Below are positions 5,880-8,350 of a DNA stretch of 8,350 nucleotides, piece after piece; position 1 is the first letter of the stretch, and each line of letters begins with the position of its first letter. The notes under the pieces are model-generated. The model ran no database searches. It was not told where the DNA came from and saw nothing but the letters and a program-made list of their open reading frames with translations. The stretch comes from Planctomycetota bacterium. Its GTDB lineage: Bacteria > Planctomycetota > Phycisphaerae > Phycisphaerales > UBA1924. The stretch covers positions 1-8,350 of the forward strand of contig JAEYVB010000430.1 of NCBI GenBank assembly GCA_023429345.1, read 5' to 3'. A program made the position numbers and the translations under genes.

Positions 5880-6461
5880 ATGGCGACCCTCCCGCCCATC
5901 CAGCGCACGCTCCGCTGCGGGACACCGCTGACGATCCGCTCGGCCGCGCGGGAGGATTCGGCCGCGATCCTCGACTTCCGCCGGCGCACCTGCGCCACGA
6001 CGGACCAGGTCCTCACCCAGGCGCACGAGTGCCCGGCGACGGCCGAGGAGCAGTGGGAGTCGATGCGTTCCACGATTGAGCGGCCGGACGCGATGTTCCT
6101 GGTCGGGCTCATCGCGGGCGAGGTCGTTTGCCTGGTCAGCTTCGCGGCCGGGGTCCGGGAGCGGGCCCGGCACGCGGGCGTGATGGGGATCACCACCGCC
6201 CTGGAGTGGCGCGGGCGGGGCGTGGGCACGGCGGCGCTGGCGGTCCTGATCGACTGGTGCGCAGCGCACCCGACCATCGAGAAGGTCGGCCTCGTGGTAT
6301 TCAGCAGCAACCCCGACGCCTACCGGCTCTACGAACGCCTCGGATTCGTCGAGGAGGGCCGCCAGTTCGGCCAGACGCAGATCCGCCCCGGCGAGTACGT
6401 CGACGACATCCATATGGCCCGGTGGGTCAAGCCGCGGCGGAGCGCAGGAGGCCCGGCGTGA
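5880..6461 (+). CDS. GNAT family N-acetyltransferase, first of a tandem pair
   Basis: This is a 193-residue GNAT-fold enzyme, expected to transfer an acetyl group from acetyl-CoA to an amine; the substrate cannot be told. The fold starts at LTIRSAAREDSAAILDF (17-33). The acetyl-CoA pyrophosphate loop is WRGRGVGTAAL (110-120), followed by the C-terminal strand-helix motif NPDAYRLYERLGFVEEGR (144-161), where Tyr151 occupies the usual general-acid position. It ends in GEYVDDIHMARWVK. Met1 lies only 3 bases after the pdxJ stop, so it is almost surely co-transcribed with pdxJ; no clear Shine-Dalgarno is visible. Its stop overlaps the start of the second GNAT gene (GTGA). Over about 78 C-terminal residues I count roughly 62% identity to that neighbour, while the N-terminal halves are much more divergent. 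Confidence 0.93.
   Translation: MATLPPIQRTLRCGTPLTIRSAAREDSAAILDFRRRTCATTDQVLTQAHECPATAEEQWESMRSTIERPDAMFLVGLIAGEVVCLVSFAAGVRERARHAGVMGITTALEWRGRGVGTAALAVLIDWCAAHPTIEKVGLVVFSSNPDAYRLYERLGFVEEGRQFGQTQIRPGEYVDDIHMARWVKPRRSAGGPA
6446..6451 (+). promoter_or_regulatory. Shine-Dalgarno AGGAGG deciding the GTG start of the second GNAT gene
   Basis: A perfect AGGAGG lies 6 bases before GTG at 6458, inside the end of the first GNAT gene. It shows that anti-Shine-Dalgarno recognition is used in this genome, in contrast to the operon-leading genes nearby. It also fixes the start, since the frame is open far upstream. Confidence 0.75.
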
Positions 6462-7087
6462 GCCGCTGCGAGCCCCGCCGCATCCGCCTGCCCTCGGGCG
6501 CGTTCATCCTCCTCCGTTCGCCGGAGGCCGCGGATGCCGGCGCCACCCTCGCCTTCGAGCGGCACATGCAGGCGAACAATCCCTACCAGGTCGTGCTCCC
6601 GGGCGAGAACGAGCGCAGCATCGAGCAGCAGCGCGAGTGGATCCAGGAGCACCTTGACCACGACGGCTGGCTCGCGGTCATGGCCATCGCCGAGGCGTCC
6701 CCCGCCGAGGTCATCGGCAAGCTCATGTTCCGCAACAACCAGCGGCACGCCCGCATGGCCCACCATGGGACGTTCGGCATCTCTGTGCACGCGGACTGGC
6801 GCGGCAAGGGCGTCGGCACCGCGCTGATCGAAACGCTCCTCGATTGGGCCGCGGCGCACCCGGTTATCGAGAAGGTCTGCCTGGGCGTCTGGGCGAACAA
6901 CCCCGGGGCGCAGAACCTCTACAAGCGCTTGGGCTTTGTCGAGGAGGGCCGCAGCGCCCGCCACTTCCGCATCGGCCCCGGCGAGTACGTGGACGACATC
7001 GACATGGGCATCTTCGTCAAGCCCGGCATCGCGCCCGAGGGGTACCGGACGTGGCCTCACATCCCGGATCGGCCGCGGCCGCGCTGA
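6458..7087 (+). CDS. GNAT family N-acetyltransferase, second of a tandem pair
   Basis: This is a 209-residue GNAT enzyme paralogous to the gene before it. The fold begins at FILLRSPEAADAGATLAFE. The acetyl-CoA loop is WRGKGVGTALI (114-124). The C-terminal motif is NPGAQNLYKRLGFVEEGR (148-165) with Tyr155, and it closes with GPGEYVDDIDMGIFVKPG before a Pro-rich tail of about 20 residues. The GTG at 6458 overlaps the upstream TGA as GTGA and is preceded by AGGAGG, so translation is probably coupled. The N-terminal half, which usually shapes the acceptor site, differs strongly from its twin (for example NPYQVVLPGENERSIEQQRE at 41-60). The two probably act on different amines or proteins, but neither substrate is known. 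A 69-base gap follows before plsY. Confidence 0.93.
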   Translation: MSRCEPRRIRLPSGAFILLRSPEAADAGATLAFERHMQANNPYQVVLPGENERSIEQQREWIQEHLDHDGWLAVMAIAEASPAEVIGKLMFRNNQRHARMAHHGTFGISVHADWRGKGVGTALIETLLDWAAAHPVIEKVCLGVWANNPGAQNLYKRLGFVEEGRSARHFRIGPGEYVDDIDMGIFVKPGIAPEGYRTWPHIPDRPRPR

Positions 7088-7121
7088 ACCCATCCCCCGC
7101 GACAGCCGGGACTTGCACCCC

Positions 7122-7127
7122 TACGCT
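7122..7127 (+). promoter_or_regulatory. possible -10 element (TACGCT) upstream of plsY
   Basis: The hexamer repeats the one before pdxJ, within the shared word CTACGCTT. GCGACA 17 bases upstream (7099-7104) matches 4 of 6 positions of the -35 consensus. It would give a start near 7134 and a leader of about 23 bases before the GTG, so plsY would not be leaderless. plsY may equally be transcribed through from the GNAT genes. Confidence 0.3.
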
Positions 7128-7156
7128 TGGCGTCCCAACTCTCGCGGACCCACCAC

Positions 7157-7864
7157 GTGTTGATCTGGCTCCCTTTCATCGCCCTGGGCTACCTCGCCGG
7201 CTCGATCCCCTTCGGCCTGCTCATCGCGCGCATGCGGGGCGTCGACATCCGCCAGCACGGCTCGGGGAACATCGGGGCCACCAACGTCGCGCGGGTGATG
7301 GGCAAGCGCCTGGGCCTGGCGTGCTTCATCCTCGACGTGCTCAAGGGATTCCTGCCCACGCTCATCGCCGGCATGGTGGTCCGCGGCGTCGATCTCGCCA
7401 TCCTCGCCCAGCCCATCGAGATGACCATGAACTCCTGGATGTGGATGGCCGTCATGGCTTCCACCATCCTCGGCCACATGTATTCCCCCTGGCTCGGCTT
7501 CCGCGGCGGCAAGGGCGTCGCCACCGGCCTCGGGGCCATGCTCGGCGTCTTCCCCTACCTCACCTTCCCCGCCGTCGCCGCGGCCCTCGTCTGGCTGCTC
7601 TTCTGCTGCGTGTGGCGGTACGTGAGCCTAGCCTCCTGTGCCGCGGCCGTCGCGCTGCCGCTGCTGGTCTTTGGCTGGGGGGCCTTGGCGAACCGGCTGG
7701 AGGGCAACGCGCGGGCGTCTTTGATCCCGGAGGGGTTCTGGCCCTTCGTGCTGGTGACGGGGGTCATGGCGGGGCTGGTGGTGTACCGGCACCGCGGGAA
7801 CATCCGGCGGCTGATCGCCGGGACCGAATCCCGCATCGGCCGGCGGGTTTCCACGGTCCGATAA
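7157..7864 (+). CDS. plsY: glycerol-3-phosphate acyltransferase PlsY
   Basis: PlsY is an integral inner-membrane enzyme that moves the acyl group of acyl-phosphate (made by PlsX) to sn-glycerol 3-phosphate, giving lysophosphatidic acid, the first step of phospholipid synthesis. From GTG at 7157 the product has 235 residues with the family's conserved cytosolic motifs. GSIPFGLLIAR is at 15-25, HGSGNIGATNVAR at 34-46 and GHMYSPWLGFRGGKGVATGLG at 106-126. The C-terminal signature YRHRGNIRRLIAGTESRIG follows the last membrane helix. Hydrophobic segments occur at about 2-23, 53-75, 94-108, 127-150 and 153-172, plus one near the C-terminus. GTG is chosen because homologues begin just before the first helix; TTG at 7160 is nearly equivalent, and TTG at 7127 would overlap the -10 candidate. 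No Shine-Dalgarno is visible. The hydrophilic loop 76-92 is longer than in compact PlsY proteins. Confidence 0.96.
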   Translation: MLIWLPFIALGYLAGSIPFGLLIARMRGVDIRQHGSGNIGATNVARVMGKRLGLACFILDVLKGFLPTLIAGMVVRGVDLAILAQPIEMTMNSWMWMAVMASTILGHMYSPWLGFRGGKGVATGLGAMLGVFPYLTFPAVAAALVWLLFCCVWRYVSLASCAAAVALPLLVFGWGALANRLEGNARASLIPEGFWPFVLVTGVMAGLVVYRHRGNIRRLIAGTESRIGRRVSTVR

Positions 7865-7885
7865 GTTCGGCGGGTGTTGCGGCCA

Positions 7886-7910
7886 GGCCGCGGCCTGTCG
7901 CCCCGCGGCC
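7886..7910 (+). terminator. GC-rich hairpin after plsY, possible transcript end without a U-tract
   Basis: GGCCGCGG (7886-7893) and CCGCGGCC (7903-7910) form a perfect 8-bp stem with a 9-base loop, 22 bases after the plsY stop. It also overlaps a 14-bp perfect palindrome at 7884-7897. No run of T follows, so it is not a canonical intrinsic terminator. Position at the end of the pdxJ-plsY run suggests termination or 3'-end protection. Confidence 0.35.
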
Positions 7911-7979
7911 ACCCTTGCGGGCCCGATATGCACCGTTGGTTGAGCGCCGGCATCAGTTGGTTCCGGATTGAGCCGAATT

Positions 7980-8010
7980 AACCCTCGGACCGGTGACGGT
8001 CGGGAGGGTT
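7980..8010 (+). promoter_or_regulatory. predicted hairpin masking the ribosome binding site of the 79-aa gene
   Basis: AACCCTC (7980-7986) pairs with GAGGGTT (8004-8010). Inside it, after a 1x2 internal loop, GACCG (7988-7992) pairs with CGGTC (7997-8001) around a GTGA loop, which is a GNRA tetraloop in RNA. The 3' arm contains most of the Shine-Dalgarno GGGAGGG (8002-8008), which ends 4 bases before the ATG at 8013. When folded, ribosome access should be blocked. The pairing is read directly from the sequence; a regulatory role is inferred. Confidence 0.5.
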
Positions 8011-8012
8011 TC

Positions 8013-8252
8013 ATGCTTCGGCTCACCCGCGACGAATCCAACGACGAGATCCCTGACACCTACGCGTTCCCGGTCGATGAGGCCCGCGCCATCGCCACGC
8101 GGGTCGAGAGCGGCCCCGCGGCCGACCGCGGCGCCTGCGACGCCGCCCGCATCGTCGAGGATGCCCTCCGCAACGTCGAGCTCAAGTTCGAGCGCCTGCG
8201 CGCCATCATGGGCTACGGCGACGAGGACCCCGACCGCCCCCGCGCGGCGTGA
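8013..8252 (+). CDS. hypothetical protein, 79 aa, small soluble
   Basis: I do not recognise this protein. It has 79 residues, no signal peptide and no membrane segment. It begins MLRLTRDESNDEIPDTYAF and then appears mostly helical, with a likely amphipathic helix across ARIVEDALRNVELKFERLRA (45-64), followed by an acidic, Pro-rich tail. The ATG at 8013 is supported by the strong Shine-Dalgarno GGGAGGG at 8002-8008; an in-frame TTG at 7968 would read through that leader. Codon use is the same GC-rich type as its neighbours, and the stop lies 38 bases from the end of a convergent gene. The ribosome binding site is inside a predicted hairpin, so expression may be conditional. A small regulatory or accessory protein is possible, but there is no direct evidence. 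Confidence 0.62.
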   Translation: MLRLTRDESNDEIPDTYAFPVDEARAIATRVESGPAADRGACDAARIVEDALRNVELKFERLRAIMGYGDEDPDRPRAA

Positions 8253-8290
8253 GCCCCCCACCGCCCCACGCCCCCCACTCGCTCCCGCGT

Positions 8291-8350
8291 CTACGGGCAG
8301 CCCTGGGCGAACTTCTGAAGGAAACAGGTGAAGTCGGCGACGTCCATGGA
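8291..8350 (-). CDS. C-terminal end of a 'GC-type' dockerin-like domain protein (partial)
   Basis: Only the last 19 codons and a TAG stop lie in the window. They encode SMDVADFTCFLQKFAQGCP. The pattern D-h-x-D-F-x-C-F-L-x-x-F-x-x-G-C-P at the extreme C-terminus resembles the dockerin-like repeats found at the ends of many secreted Phycisphaerae and other planctomycete proteins, which NCBI calls 'GC-type dockerin' anchoring domains (recalled from memory, not searched). The bulk of such a protein would lie to the right of the window and is probably exported. The gene is convergent with the 79-residue gene. The fragment is short, so confidence is moderate, but the motif and terminal position agree. 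Confidence 0.65.
   Translation of the reverse strand, partial: SMDVADFTCFLQKFAQGCP

Noticed and set aside
4698..6413. A 571-codon minus-strand frame opposite pdxJ and the first GNAT gene.
   Set aside because: Antisense shadow spanning the divergent promoter region; no motifs, rich in Arg, Asp and Gly, and it conflicts with clear genes on both sides.
7127..7156. TTG start adding 10 residues to PlsY.
   Set aside because: PlsY proteins begin just before the first helix; the extension is polar and its start overlaps the -10 candidate.
7935..7962. Two copies of GTTGGTT spaced 21 bases apart, a possible operator.
   Set aside because: The words are short and imperfectly flanked, and they fall in a possible short reading frame; not enough to call a binding site.

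Overview
The window is GC-rich DNA with tightly packed genes and no mobile elements, RNA genes or CRISPR. Several signs point to a planctomycete, probably of class Phycisphaerae. Most genes have almost no Shine-Dalgarno signal. There are outer-membrane assembly genes (an LptF/LptG-type permease and a lipoprotein). At the right edge is the end of a protein with the short Phe/Cys-rich 'GC-type' dockerin-like tail known from that group. The assignment is an inference from gene content; no rRNA or marker gene is present.

Left half (1-4975, minus strand, read right to left): an RsuA/RluB-type pseudouridine synthase, a YihY/UPF0761 membrane protein with a C-terminal winged helix, a 61-residue lipoprotein, an isolated nuoB (complex I), and an LptF/LptG-type permease that runs off the left edge. 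The first three are joined by ATGA stop/start overlaps. nuoB and the permease follow gaps of 56 and 87 bases.

Centre and right (5100-7864, plus strand): pdxJ (vitamin B6 synthesis), two tandem paralogous GNAT acetyltransferases, and plsY (first acylation in phospholipid synthesis). A 124-base divergent promoter region separates pdxJ from the pseudouridine synthase. Downstream of plsY are a GC-rich hairpin, a short leader, a 79-residue hypothetical protein whose ribosome binding site lies inside a predicted hairpin, and convergently the last 19 codons of the dockerin-type protein.

The most interesting signal is in the non-coding bases. Five start codons (pseudouridine synthase, lipoprotein, nuoB, permease, pdxJ) carry a TANNNT -10-like hexamer ending exactly 6-8 bases upstream, with no Shine-Dalgarno. 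That is the geometry expected if transcription begins on the start codon, so these mRNAs are probably leaderless. By contrast, the second GNAT gene and the 79-residue gene have good Shine-Dalgarno sequences, so the region seems to mix two modes of translation initiation. The second notable signal is the hairpin over the ribosome binding site at 7980-8010, with a 17-codon reading frame ending on its 5' arm. I saw no clear defence, secretion or biosynthetic cluster.
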